A DNA stretch of 64,000 nt from Sacculina carcini (taxonomy: Eukaryota; Arthropoda; Thecostraca; Sacculinidae), in assembly GCA_916048095.2 (NCBI GenBank), contig OU696595.1, forward strand, positions 521,001 to 585,000, in the 5' to 3' direction. The notes beneath the pieces were generated by a model that had not been told where the DNA came from, made no database searches, and worked only from the letters and a program-made list of their open reading frames with translations. Shown here in pieces: positions 1-9,750 of this stretch. The first letter of the stretch is position 1; each line of letters starts with the position of its first letter. The position numbers and the translations under genes are program-made.

Positions 1-523
1 TCTTCAGAAATAAGGGAAATATACCCAGAGGATCAGATCAGAAGAGCCCTCACAAATAATGCACGATATTAGGAAGCTTTAAAAAAATTTAAATAGGCTC
101 TTTTGTCAGCAATTCAATTTTCAATAGGCTCCTTTGTTGTAACAATAGACTCCTTTGTTGTTAAACATTGTGTTAAATCTATCAGTCGTCGGTGGAAATG
201 ACATAGTCTTGAATAAACGGTTATATCTTTTGAAATTTTGACACTACATATTTGAAAAATAGATCATCTTGTAGAAGAGAAAATTTCCAATCTGTGGATA
301 TAAAAAACTGTAAATTCTATTGAGCAGTTTTTCTCAAACCCGTGGCATAAAATCACCAAAATTTGATAAACTCGTTTGTGCACACACACACACAGAATAA
401 CGTTTTTATTATTATAGAAATATATGTTCATTATATATTCTTTATTTCAATCTTATAATTAATATGAATTACAGTAAACCATGTACGATCAGTTAAGTGA
501 CCTTCAAATTTACTATATTTATA
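1..523. other. AT-rich sequence without a recognisable gene
   Basis: No plausible coding frame, RNA gene or terminal repeat is visible. There is a short (CA)n run near 380-392. The stretch ends at the target duplication of the first MITE. Confidence 0.6.
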
Positions 524-531
524 ACAGTAAT

Positions 532-786
532 CAGAGCCGTTGCGAGGACTTATGTGGCCCCCCGAACCATCACTTGGGGTCCCAATATAAATATAGCACC
601 AAATAATGATTTTATATATTAGACATAATCACATAATACAAGATCAGGTGAAAACATCTGAGCGAAAAGGTAAAGGCTATACATATTAAATATGATAAAT
701 TTTAATATCATACGTGAAGCAACGGGGCCCCTCAACATTCGGGGCCCCCCGGCCGGGGGGTACGGGGGGCGGTTGCAACGGCTCTG
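532..786. mobile_element. hAT-type MITE, 255 bp, with 8-bp TSD
   Basis: A 12-bp perfect terminal inverted repeat, CAGAGCCGTTGC at 532-543 and GCAACGGCTCTG at 775-786, encloses a non-coding body. Target duplications ACAGTAAT flank it at 524-531 and 787-794. The CAG...CTG ends and 8-bp duplication are the standard signature of hAT transposons. There is no transposase, so it is non-autonomous. The right end is very G/C-rich (about 735-772, with long G runs). The right target duplication overlaps the left duplication of the next MITE. Confidence 0.85.
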
Positions 787-797
787 ACAGTAATTAC

Positions 798-2041
798 TAG
801 GGCTGTCAAAAAAGTAACCTAAAAATCAGAAAAAAGTAACTTTATTTTCGAGAAAAAGTAACCTAAAAAAGTAACCTAAAAATAACCTGAGTTTTATAGT
901 TATTATCACTTTTGTATCGTTTTATCACATGTTTATCACGCCTTTGCTGATTAGTGCGCTATGTGAAATACACGGTTTGTTTGTTGTTTGTTTGTGAACA
1001 TATAAATTAACCTAATAACCAATAAAAAGGTAACCTAAAAATAACCTCCTTCAAAAAAGGTCAATTTCTGTTTGCAGTTCTGAAGGAAGAAAATACACCA
1101 GTCCTTCTTTTATATCATCTTTCCGAGTTGGTACTACTTTTCCACCCTCTCCGATCTGGTACCATTTTTACAACAAACAACCAAAAGTAACTTAACATAA
1201 TTTAGCTAACATCGAAAAAAGGAGCATAACCATCAAAATATAATTTCAAGTGGAAAGCTCATACAAATGCGAAATACACTAATTGCAAATGAAAGTATTT
1301 TTAGTAATGGTCGCAATAATGTTCTTTATATTTTTCAATAGAACTTTTTATCTAATAGCACGTACTACAGTTTGTATATTAGTGTGAGCGTAAACACTGC
1401 ATGTGTGATTGCCCCCCGTCCTCCCATATGTCAAACGTGGGATAATGGCGCTATCTCACGCCCTGAAAATCACGTGCAAATTCCTGTTCAAGTAAATACG
1501 TACTGTCAAGTGCTACAGTGCAGTATCTGGTATAGAGAGCTCACACATCGTACATTGTACTATACCACGCTCCAAACATCTCACGACACCCTCCGGTTCG
1601 TGGACATTTCCTAAAATGGAATTACACTATCCTGCGTACTCAAAAACGTATAAATATCGAGTAGCACGGATATTAAGATGAATATCAATTGCTAAATCCT
1701 AACAGCAGATATGTCGACATTTCTTGATCTTCAGACCTAATATTCCATCTCTTTTCCTATTTTATCTTCATATATACCGTTTTTGTGCCTCTTATCTGCA
1801 AAAAGTCACCAAACTTCGTGGTAAACTTACCTAATAACAAGAAAAATAACAAAAGGTAACCTGACGATAAAAAAGTAACCTTAAAAGCAAAAAAGTAACC
1901 TAACGATGAAAAAGTAACTTTTGGTAACCTAATAACTTTTTTAATAATTATCGTACACAACTTTTTCATGCAGTCTTAGGTAGCTTATGAAAAAGTGACC
2001 TTTAGGTGAAAAAGTAACTTTATTAACTTTTGACAGCCCTA
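798..2041 (-). mobile_element. hAT-like MITE family 'TAGGGCTGTCAA', copy A, 1244 bp
   Basis: The ends are TAGGGCTGTCAAAAAAG (798-) and its complement finishing ...TTTTGACAGCCCTA at 2041. The 8-bp palindromic target duplication GTAATTAC is at 790-797 and 2042-2049. The subterminal regions are made of degenerate copies of AAAAAGTAACCT. The core (about 1370-1750) is shared, in the opposite orientation, with copy D at 9751-11237. Short frames inside (for example 1372-1614) show no domain and are not conserved in copy D, so I treat it as non-coding. Strand is given relative to copy D. Confidence 0.88.
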
Positions 2042-2049
2042 GTAATTAC

Positions 2050-2731
2050 TAGTGCTGTCAAAAGTTAACAAAGTTACTTTTTCACCTAAACGTAACTTTT
2101 TCATAAGATACCTAAAATAGCATAATAATGATGTGTACGATAATATTATAAAAAGTGATTAGGTTACCAAAAGTTACTTTTTAATCGTTTGGATATTTTT
2201 TGGCTTGTGGGGTACCTTTTCGTCATTAGGTTACTCTTTTATGTTATTAGGTCACTTGATAACGAGGTTTGGTAACTTTTTGCAGATAAGGGGCACAAAA
2301 ACGGTATAAATTAGGATAAAATGGAAAAAATTGGAAACAGGTGGATGATCATGTATTAGGTTTAGTTACGGCGACCTGAATCCGGCGATTAATTTCGATG
2401 AAATTCCATGAACAATTCCAATTGCATCCCCTACGAAGATATTCGTTGGAATTTTTCCGGAAAAAATCTTGTTCACGGATTTTTCGCATGTTCCCAAAAT
2501 GGGAACTTTGGTGCCTTCTGGTACACAAAATCGGTTGTTTTTGTTATGATTTGTATTGAACGAATTTTTCTTCACGTTTGATAAATTAATGCCGATAAAA
2601 GTGAATCCAAGTGCCTAGAAGATAAATACACAAAATTAAACTTTAGGTAAATTTTTTAATTTATTTTAGGTTACTTTTTCTCGAAAATATAATGACTTTT
2701 TGTAATATTTAGGTTACTTTTTATATCCCCA
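2050..2731 (+). mobile_element. Diverged MITE copy B, 682 bp, abutting copy A
   Basis: It begins TAGTGCTGTCAAAAGTTAA, one mismatch from the family end, directly after the right target duplication of copy A. It ends near 2731 in a decayed terminus (...ATATCCCCA). GTAATTAT at 2732-2739 matches 7 of 8 bases of GTAATTAC at 2042-2049, so this copy seems to share the target site with copy A. Its first ~250 bp follow the left arm of copies C and D. The middle (about 2340-2580) is unlike them and may be a different subfamily. Confidence 0.7.
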
Positions 2732-2739
2732 GTAATTAT

Positions 2740-3393
2740 TTATAATAATCAGGTACATTGTTCGGTATTACAGTGAGAGCTTACTACGCTTCTGTTAACC
2801 TAAAGTTATAGTATCAAAACGGAATTGAACAAATAAACATAAAAATTGATCTCACCTTCCGAAATGTTCCTTTCAGTTGTCGTCCTTACTTGCGGGCGTC
2901 AGCTGAGATGAGCAAAGTCGAAATAATCAGCAGAAATAACCTAAGCCAAAAGGGAAGGGATATAATACTCACAGCTCTGATGCCGTATAACTATCGTACT
3001 AGGTATAACGGACACAACCAAACCAATCACCAACTGATCACCGCTAGAATTACAAAAATAATGTAGCAATCCAATTATCATCGCCCGACCCTCAAACCAA
3101 TATTTATTAACGACGACACATCCACTCGTTGGTACGGACACACACACGTGTACCAATACACACCGACATTCAGTCACATCCATCAAACACCATAGTCGAA
3201 GCTAGTGATACTTGAGGCTACACTGGGTCACGGCACAAAAGTTATAATGAAAGAAATTCTTGCTTGAATCAAATTTGCATATAGACCTGCTGCGTTCGTG
3301 ATGATCGTCTCGCTTGTCGTACAAGAGAGAGTTCACAGATTAATGTCAAGAAGTGAAATTGCCCATTGTAACATCAATTTGAACAAGAACCAA
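2740..3393. other. Unassigned AT-rich sequence
   Basis: No convincing gene. A minus-strand frame at 2941-3186 is hydrophobic but has no recognisable domain and no partner exons, so I do not call it. The stretch ends at the left target duplication of MITE copy C. Confidence 0.5.
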
Positions 3394-3669
3394 GTCATGA
3401 GTAGGGCTGCCAAAAGTTAATAAAGTTACTTTTTCACCTAAAGGAAAATTTTTCATAAGCTATCTAAAACTGCATGAAAAAGTTGTGTACGATGATTAAA
3501 AAGTTATTAGGTTACCAAAAGTTACTTTCTCACCGTTAGGGGACTTTCCTGCTTTTAGGTTACTATTTTATCGTCAGGTTACCTTTTGCTATTTTTCTTG
3601 TTATTAGGTAAGTTTACCACGAAGTTTGGTGACTGTTTGCAGATAAGAGGCACAAAAATGGCATATATG

Positions 3670-4090
3670 TGTAGTAGACGAGCTGCAGTGTTTCGCGAAC
3701 GACACGTTTGATTCGACTGAAATGCTCAGCTGAGTCTTGTTGAGGGGCGGAGCTAGATGATGACGTCAGTTGGAGAGCGCGTGCGGAATAACTGGGAACG
3801 AATCGGGTGGCGCGCGTGAGTGCGTGGAATTGGCGGGCAGTGGGAATTCGGAGCGTGTCGGTGTATGTGTTGTTGTGGTATCTGTAAGCGTACGTTGAGA
3901 GCGGATTGTGAGTTTGTGCTCGTTGCATTTGAGACGTCTACTTATTGGTGCTGTCGGTGAGATTGTGTTTATTTGTTTTTCTTCGTCAGCATTTGAATAT
4001 TGTTGCTTCAATTTGTTCTGCCTACCGCTTTATTGGGTTATCTCAATAAATTATTTCTGCACTGTCAACTGGGTGTATTGCTGTGTTACA
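3670..4090 (+). repeat. 5' LTR of the young retrotransposon
   Basis: 421 bp, TG...CA ends. It contains a perfect CRE palindrome TGACGTCA at 3761-3768, GC-rich sequence around 3745-3850, and AATAAA at 4045-4050 as a candidate polyadenylation signal. A frame in register with gag is open from 3908 through the LTR end, so translation could in principle begin inside the LTR, although the first good ATG with gag-like context is at 4109. Confidence 0.92.
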
Positions 4091-4108
4091 AGCTATTTCG
4101 GCGCAGCA

Positions 4109-4837
4109 ATGGCAAATGTAAAACTGAGTGATGTTTTACAGCCGTATGATGGACATGGAGATATTGTGCAATGGCTCAATAAAGTGGAATTGGTCGCGTC
4201 TCTGAAGGGGATCGATGATTTGTCTACCATTGTCCCGCTGTTTCTTGAAGGCTCAGCGTTCAGTGTGTATATGGAAATGGCAGAGGATGATAAAAAAGAT
4301 ATGAATGCGATAAAGAAGGTGTTGAACGACGCTTTTGCAGTAAATAGTTTTGTTGCGTACGAAAAGTTTATATCGTGCAAGTGGAACAAGGGAGTTTCAG
4401 TCGATGTGTATCTGTCTGAATTACGCAAACTTGCCAAGCTCGCTGGAGTTGAGAGTGAAGAGTTACTAAAGAAGGCGTTTGTAGTGGGATTACCGAATGA
4501 AGTATCGAAAGAAATCAGAGCCCTCACTAAAGTCGACTCACTGGATTTGCCCACTATTTTGCAACGAGTGAGAGCGCTCGTTGCCGAGGGAAGTGATGTG
4601 TGTATGGTTTCATCAGAGGGACGGCGTTCAGTGCGACCACAATTTCGCGAAAATAAAGCCAAAGGAATCTCTTGTTTTAACTGTGGCGGCTCTCACATAG
4701 CCCGTTTTTGCAATGTGCCCAGAAATGTGACATGCTGGAACTGTGGTAAAAATGGCCACATATCACGATTTTGTCGCGAGCAGGGAAACGGAAGCGGGAG
4801 AACGTCTGCGCCGGAAGTTCTCCCGTCGGAACAATGA
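4109..4837 (+). CDS. gag: gag (capsid/nucleocapsid) of the 3670-8137 retrotransposon
   Basis: 242 codons from ATG 4109, only 18 nt after the 5' LTR. The N-terminal half reads as a retrotransposon Gag (PYDGHGDIVQWLNKVE, then a helical region with YEKFISCKWNKG and LRKLAKLAG). The C-terminus has two zinc knuckles: CFNCGGSHIARFC (CX2CX3HX4C, one residue short of the usual spacing) and CWNCGKNGHISRFC (canonical CX2CX4HX4C). Gag would package the element RNA in virus-like particles. The same frame is open upstream to 3908, inside the LTR. The last ~55 nt overlap pol in the -1 frame. The frame is intact with no stop. Confidence 0.9.
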   Translation: MANVKLSDVLQPYDGHGDIVQWLNKVELVASLKGIDDLSTIVPLFLEGSAFSVYMEMAEDDKKDMNAIKKVLNDAFAVNSFVAYEKFISCKWNKGVSVDVYLSELRKLAKLAGVESEELLKKAFVVGLPNEVSKEIRALTKVDSLDLPTILQRVRALVAEGSDVCMVSSEGRRSVRPQFRENKAKGISCFNCGGSHIARFCNVPRNVTCWNCGKNGHISRFCREQGNGSGRTSAPEVLPSEQ

Positions 4838-7680
4838 TGGCGCTGCCGATAATCGACGTTGAAGTGAACGGATTTTGCGTGCGTGGCCTGATTGACACAG
4901 GCTGTACGAAAACGATTGTGTTGTGTAGATTTTGTGATCAATGTGCAGGGTGTTGTTCTGTGTTAGCAGTTGACGGAAGCCGAGTAGATTGTTTGGGCTA
5001 TGCTGATGTTGATCTGAAAGTCGGTGGTATTTCTTCTCGCGTCAATTGTATTGTTGCATCGAAGTTGTTTGACGGACTTTCGGTTATTCTCGGTGTCGAT
5101 GTGATAAATGCACTTGGAGGGGTGATTATCAAGCCCGGTGGTGTGGAGTTTCTAAGTACAGCGAAAAGTTTGAATGAGACCGTTTCCAGGGTGGATCATA
5201 CGTGCGCTATCGCGGACTCGACGCTGCCACGTACAGATGAATACAGGTGTCAAAGGCAGAGACCGTGTACGGCCGAAATCAATGATACAGATTTTTGTGC
5301 CGTGTTCGATGGGGATGTATGGACGGTATCGTGGAAATGGAAAGAATACCCGCCAGTCCTTAGGAACACGGTGGATCAATACGACAAAAAATTATCTCCA
5401 GAGAGTTCAAAAATGTTCGAGTCAGCTATCGAGGAATGGATAGAGAGCGGCTGGTTACGACCTTGGTACGGAGATGCGGGAGGTACGTTACCTCTTCTCC
5501 CCGTTGAGCAACTTAACAAAAACAAAGTCCGCCCAGTTTTGGACTACCGAGAATTAAATGAATATGTTCAAAATCACCCGGGACATGACGTGAGCGTATG
5601 TGATGAGACGATAAGAATCTGGCGGAGACGTCGAGGGCCACAGAAGCTAGTCGACCTAAAATCTGCTTATTTACAAATTCGAGTGGATAAGCGATTGTGG
5701 AGCTTTCAGCTGGTGAGATACAAGAACAAATTATATTGTCTCACTCGGCTGGGCTTCGGACTCTCTTCTGCTCCCAGGATAATGACAAAGATTGTGAGAT
5801 GGGTGTTGCAGCGTGATGATACGATATGCCGAGCTACCGATAGCTATATCGATGACATCATTGTCGATGAAAGTATAATATCTGCGGATAAGGTGGTGGA
5901 ACATTTGAGAACATTTGGTTTAGTTGCAAAAACACCTGAAACCATCGACGGTGGTCGCGTGCTTGGGCTAACTTTGAGTCACGGAAGCGACGGGGGGTTG
6001 AATTTTAGTCGAGGAAACGATCTACCGGGTGTTTCTATGGAGGATGGCGTCACAAAAAGGGATTTATTTTCGATGTGTGGCAAGCTCACAGGACACTATC
6101 CAATTGGCGGATGGTTAAGGATTGCGTGTAGCTTTGTTAAAAGGATGTGTGACGTGCCTCGATGGGATGACGCTGTTGATGAAAGAACTCTCAGTGTATT
6201 GGTGGATATTGTTCAACGTGTGCGTGCTGCTGATCCCGTTAAAGGACGCTGGTCGGTCTCAGGTACGAAGAAGTGCAAGGTTTGGTGTGACGCCAGTTCC
6301 ATAGGGTTGGGCGTTGCTGTTGAAATTGAAGAGCACATCGTCGAGGATGCAGCTTGGCTGCGTAAAAAATCTGATAAGCTTCACATAAACGTTGCGGAAC
6401 TGGATGCGGTTGTTAAAGGAGTGAATCTCGCTCTCAAGTGGGGAGTGCGTGAAATACTAATATTGACCGATTCAGCTACAGTAGTTTGGTGGTTGCGAAG
6501 TGTGATAAATGACAGACGAGTCCGCGGTGGTGGGACAGCCGAGTTGCTGGTTAAACGGAGACTCTCAGTGATCAAGCACCTTGTTGAGGAATATGAGTTG
6601 GAGCTCTCAGTTGACTTCATTAGATCAGAACAGAATAAAGCCGATAGTCTCACCAGGGTGGCGGATAACTGGTTGAAAGTTGCTGATGCTCAGCCTGAGG
6701 AAGTATGTGGAGTTTCGATCGGCGAAATACATGGGCAGCACCACTTCGGTGTGGATAGGACTCTGGGATTAGCACGTATGGTCGACTCGACAATCAGTCG
6801 CAGTGAAGTTGAGGAGTGTGTTCGATGCTGCATAAAATGCCGAAGTGTGGATCCAGCTCCGGTCAGTCATGAAGAGGGCTCCGTGGCAGTGAGCACGAAC
6901 TGGACTAGGGTGGCGGTAGACACTACACATTATGGCGGTAAATGCTACATGACACTAATAGACTGCGGTCCATCCCGTTTTGCTATTTGGAAGGAAGTAC
7001 GTTCGGAAAATGCGACGGAAATTGTCAAGATACTCGATGAAGTATTCAGAGAACGTGGACCTGTCAGTGAATTGCTCTCGGATAATGGCTCAGGGTTTAG
7101 ATCTTATCCAGTCGCAGCTCTATGTCGGCAATGGAATGTGGTTCAGTTATTCCGATGTGCCTACCGGCCGGAGGGTAATGGTATTATAGAGCGACAGCAC
7201 AGAACGATTAAACGCATGGCACAACGTAGCAGTTCCTGCCCTCTACGTATGGTTTTCTGGTACAATCTCGCTCCGCGGAAGGGGATACATGAATCGTCAG
7301 CTCCCAGTCGAGAGCTATTCTCATATAAATGGCGGCATCCTTCTGTAAAGGTTATACAGTCAACACCAACGGCCGATCGGACGGAGTATTCAGTAGGAGA
7401 CGACGTGTTGGTCAAACCTCCGGACGCTAAATGTACATCGACGTGGAGACGAGGTCGAGTAACGAAAGTAAGCTCGGCAAATAACATTGAAGTCAATGGT
7501 GTTCCGAGACATCCTCTGGACATACGAAGGTTGTTCAGAGAAAGCTTGGACGAAACTTCCGAGGAAACATCCGACGACGGTGAGGAACCTGATGAGCAGC
7601 ACACAAGAGGGTCGGCTACACGTAGAACGTCGTCGAGATCGAGAAGACCTCCGAAGTGGCTGGAGGATTACGTTACGTGA
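4771..7680 (+). CDS. pol: pol polyprotein (protease, RT, RNase H, integrase)
   Basis: One open frame of about 965 codons, entered by -1 frameshift near 4783; there is no ATG of its own before the protease. In order: aspartic protease (LIDTGCTKTIV, about nt 4890); reverse transcriptase with VRPVLDYRELN (about 5530), LVDLKSAYLQI, FGLSSAPR and the catalytic YIDD at 5845-5856; RNase H with KVWCDASS (about 6280), HINVAELDAV and LTDSATVVWWL; integrase with an HH...CIKC zinc-binding region (about 6740-6840) and D-D-E residues in VAVDTTHY (about 6915), LSDNGSGF (about 7077) and GIIERQHR (about 7175). The basic tail is RRTSSRSRRPPKW. No stop or frameshift is seen. With the identical LTRs this makes the element a candidate for recent activity. 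Confidence 0.92.
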   Translation: MSRAGKRKRENVCAGSSPVGTMMALPIIDVEVNGFCVRGLIDTGCTKTIVLCRFCDQCAGCCSVLAVDGSRVDCLGYADVDLKVGGISSRVNCIVASKLFDGLSVILGVDVINALGGVIIKPGGVEFLSTAKSLNETVSRVDHTCAIADSTLPRTDEYRCQRQRPCTAEINDTDFCAVFDGDVWTVSWKWKEYPPVLRNTVDQYDKKLSPESSKMFESAIEEWIESGWLRPWYGDAGGTLPLLPVEQLNKNKVRPVLDYRELNEYVQNHPGHDVSVCDETIRIWRRRRGPQKLVDLKSAYLQIRVDKRLWSFQLVRYKNKLYCLTRLGFGLSSAPRIMTKIVRWVLQRDDTICRATDSYIDDIIVDESIISADKVVEHLRTFGLVAKTPETIDGGRVLGLTLSHGSDGGLNFSRGNDLPGVSMEDGVTKRDLFSMCGKLTGHYPIGGWLRIACSFVKRMCDVPRWDDAVDERTLSVLVDIVQRVRAADPVKGRWSVSGTKKCKVWCDASSIGLGVAVEIEEHIVEDAAWLRKKSDKLHINVAELDAVVKGVNLALKWGVREILILTDSATVVWWLRSVINDRRVRGGGTAELLVKRRLSVIKHLVEEYELELSVDFIRSEQNKADSLTRVADNWLKVADAQPEEVCGVSIGEIHGQHHFGVDRTLGLARMVDSTISRSEVEECVRCCIKCRSVDPAPVSHEEGSVAVSTNWTRVAVDTTHYGGKCYMTLIDCGPSRFAIWKEVRSENATEIVKILDEVFRERGPVSELLSDNGSGFRSYPVAALCRQWNVVQLFRCAYRPEGNGIIERQHRTIKRMAQRSSSCPLRMVFWYNLAPRKGIHESSAPSRELFSYKWRHPSVKVIQSTPTADRTEYSVGDDVLVKPPDAKCTSTWRRGRVTKVSSANNIEVNGVPRHPLDIRRLFRESLDETSEETSDDGEEPDEQHTRGSATRRTSSRSRRPPKWLEDYVT
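4783..4843 (+). promoter_or_regulatory. -1 ribosomal frameshift signal between gag and pol
   Basis: The heptamer GGGAAAC at 4783-4789 is in register with gag as G GGA AAC, fitting the X XXY YYZ slippery consensus. A slip of -1 enters the pol frame exactly. After a 5-nt spacer, CGGGAGAAC (4795-4803) pairs perfectly with GTTCTCCCG (4817-4825). Loop bases GCGCC (4808-4812) can also pair with GGCGC (4839-4843), which would make an H-type pseudoknot. The heptamer, spacer and stem geometry is textbook. That it works in this element is inference. Confidence 0.85.
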
Positions 7681-7716
7681 GAGATAGGCTAGTGATGACA
7701 GGTCATCATGGAGGGG

Positions 7717-8137
7717 TGTAGTAGACGAGCTGCAGTGTTTCGCGAACGACACGTTTGATTCGACTGAAATGCTCAGCTGAGTCTTGTTGAGGGGCGGAGC
7801 TAGATGATGACGTCAGTTGGAGAGCGCGTGCGGAATAACTGGGAACGAATCGGGTGGCGCGCGTGAGTGCGTGGAATTGGCGGGCAGTGGGAATTCGGAG
7901 CGTGTCGGTGTATGTGTTGTTGTGGTATCTGTAAGCGTACGTTGAGAGCGGATTGTGAGTTTGTGCTCGTTGCATTTGAGACGTCTACTTATTGGTGCTG
8001 TCGGTGAGATTGTGTTTATTTGTTTTTCTTCGTCAGCATTTGAATATTGTTGCTTCAATTTGTTCTGCCTACCGCTTTATTGGGTTATCTCAATAAATTA
8101 TTTCTGCACTGTCAACTGGGTGTATTGCTGTGTTACA
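7717..8137 (+). repeat. 3' LTR of the young retrotransposon
   Basis: By eye identical to 3670-4090 at a constant offset of 4047 bp, including the CRE at 7808-7815. It is followed by target duplication ATATG (8138-8142), after which MITE copy C resumes. Confidence 0.92.
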
Positions 8138-8417
8138 ATATGAAGATAAAATAGGAAAAGAGACGGAATATTAGGTCTGAAGATCAAGAAATGTCAAAAT
8201 TTCTGCTGTTAGGATTTAGCAATTGATATTCACTTAATATATGCAATATTAGCAATTAATATATTTGCTACTCGATATTTATACGTTTTTGGGTACGCAG
8301 TATAGTGGCATTCCTGTATAACAAAGGGCTATTGAATTTTATTGAGAAAAATAAAACAATTCACGAGAATCAATATGGCTTTCAAAAAAGAAGAAATACG
8401 TCGCACGCTATACTACA

Positions 8418-9144
8418 CGCTATACGCTATACTTTACATTGTTGCAATCCCCCTGGGTCTGGGGAACGACACAACGGGGGGACGACAACACAATATATTT
8501 ACAATAGATCACTTCATTCACAGTCTGGTTAATTAAAGTGGTGGAAACAAAACACACGAAATGGACTGAAACCTTGCGAACAACGATACAGGTACAGTGA
8601 TGCACAGCAAGATGGGTGATCGCACGAATGGGCGAACGCAAACGCGAGCAACAGGGTGAGAAACAGGGTGGACTCTGTTGACTGTCTGCCAGGTAAGAGT
8701 GAGTGACAGCGTTATACACACACAGCGCAGTGCTGGTGTGTGTGGCTGAAAACGTGTGTGTATGCGCGTATGTCATCGCCGGTGGTTTTCTGGGACACAT
8801 ATGGTCTAGGCACACGGATGTCGACCAGATGTTGCCCTCGATGGCTGCTTCATCCACGGGTGAGGTTGAGGCCAGGCGTTAATTGTGTGCGTGCTGCCTG
8901 ACGTTTGACTTGGTGCGCGCTAACATGTGTTTTGGCTTGGTGTATGTCCGTGTGCAGGGGACATACACCTTCGGGACGCGACACTGTACCGGGTTGGTGC
9001 GCACTGACAGGTGTTTTGGCTTGGTGTATGTCCGTGTGCAGGGGACATACATCTCCGGGACGCGAATCGCAGAGGCGCTGATAGAGTTTGCGTTTGTGGT
9101 GTATGGACAAATGTTGTTGCCCTACATTTGCACAGACGCCACAA
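8418..9144. mobile_element. Insert of ~0.7 kb inside the LINE reverse transcriptase
   Basis: The RT reading breaks after NTSHAIL near 8417 and resumes at VNEITEAFE near 9145. The intervening GC-richer DNA has no RT similarity. Exact ends are not fixed: TACAT occurs at both borders (about 8434 and 9121) and could be a 5-bp duplication around a solo-LTR-like TGTTGC... sequence, but the other end lacks the expected CA. It contains an 84-bp tandem duplication. Confidence 0.5.
8910..9077. repeat. 84-bp tandem duplication (two copies)
   Basis: The block containing GTGTTTTGGCTTGGTGTATG recurs at 8927 and 9011, an offset of 84 bp, with GGGGACATACA and GGGACGCG following in both copies. The two copies are close but not identical. 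Confidence 0.85.
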
Positions 9145-9750
9145 CATGGTGAACGAAATAACAGAAGCTTTCGAAAGCAAAAATATAATTGTGGGTGTAT
9201 TTTTAGATTTAAAAAAAGTATTCGACACAGTGAACCATTCAATATTGGAAAAAAATTATACTCATATGGTGTTTGCGGGATAGCACACGAATGGATAGCA
9301 AACAATTTGTCAAATAGAAGACAACATGTGTCAATAGAAGGAAAAAATTCAAAAACAGAAAATCATAGATTGTGGAATACCGCAAGGCTCGGTGCTCGGC
9401 CCCATATTATTTATTTTGTATGTTAATGATATTTTCAACATATCCAGGCTTCCCAAGATGCGGATGATACCAATATATTTTATGAGGAAAAACATTATGA
9501 TAAACTATATGATGTTATAAACACCGATATTGATCTGATACATTGATGGTTAGTCAGTAATATATTGTCTATAAATACGGAGAAATCGACTTACATGAAT
9601 TGAGCAATGAAGTCCGCCAACAGTAGAAGTGAAATTAAAATTAATGACAAATATAAAGGAAGCCGTCTCTACCAAGTTTCTAGGAATCGTCGTGGACAAT
9701 AAACTCAATTGGAAAGAACAAATTAACAAGGTTAACTCTAACCTGATCAG

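Larger units (their letters stand above)
3670..8137 (+). mobile_element. Young full-length LTR retrotransposon (Ty3/gypsy-like), 4468 bp
   Basis: Two 421-bp LTRs (3670-4090, 7717-8137) start TGTAGTAG and end TTACA. By eye they are identical over their whole length. The 5-bp target duplication ATATG is at 3665-3669 and 8138-8142, inside MITE copy C. Between the LTRs lie gag with two zinc knuckles, then protease, reverse transcriptase, RNase H and integrase in that order, which is the Ty3/gypsy and BEL/Pao layout. The purine run GGAGGGG (7710-7716) before the 3' LTR serves as polypurine tract. The clade is uncertain: the RNase H block with HINVAELDAVVKG and the RT block with SMCGKLTGHYPIGGWLR look distinct from the Mag-like element at 45857-50543. 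Confidence 0.93.

Noticed and set aside
3766-4011. Minus-strand frames inside the LTRs, found twice (also 7813-8058)
   Set aside because: Their duplication simply reflects the identical LTRs; there is no domain.
4093-4662. 189-codon minus frame opposite gag
   Set aside because: Shadow of the gag coding strand, with no recognisable motif.
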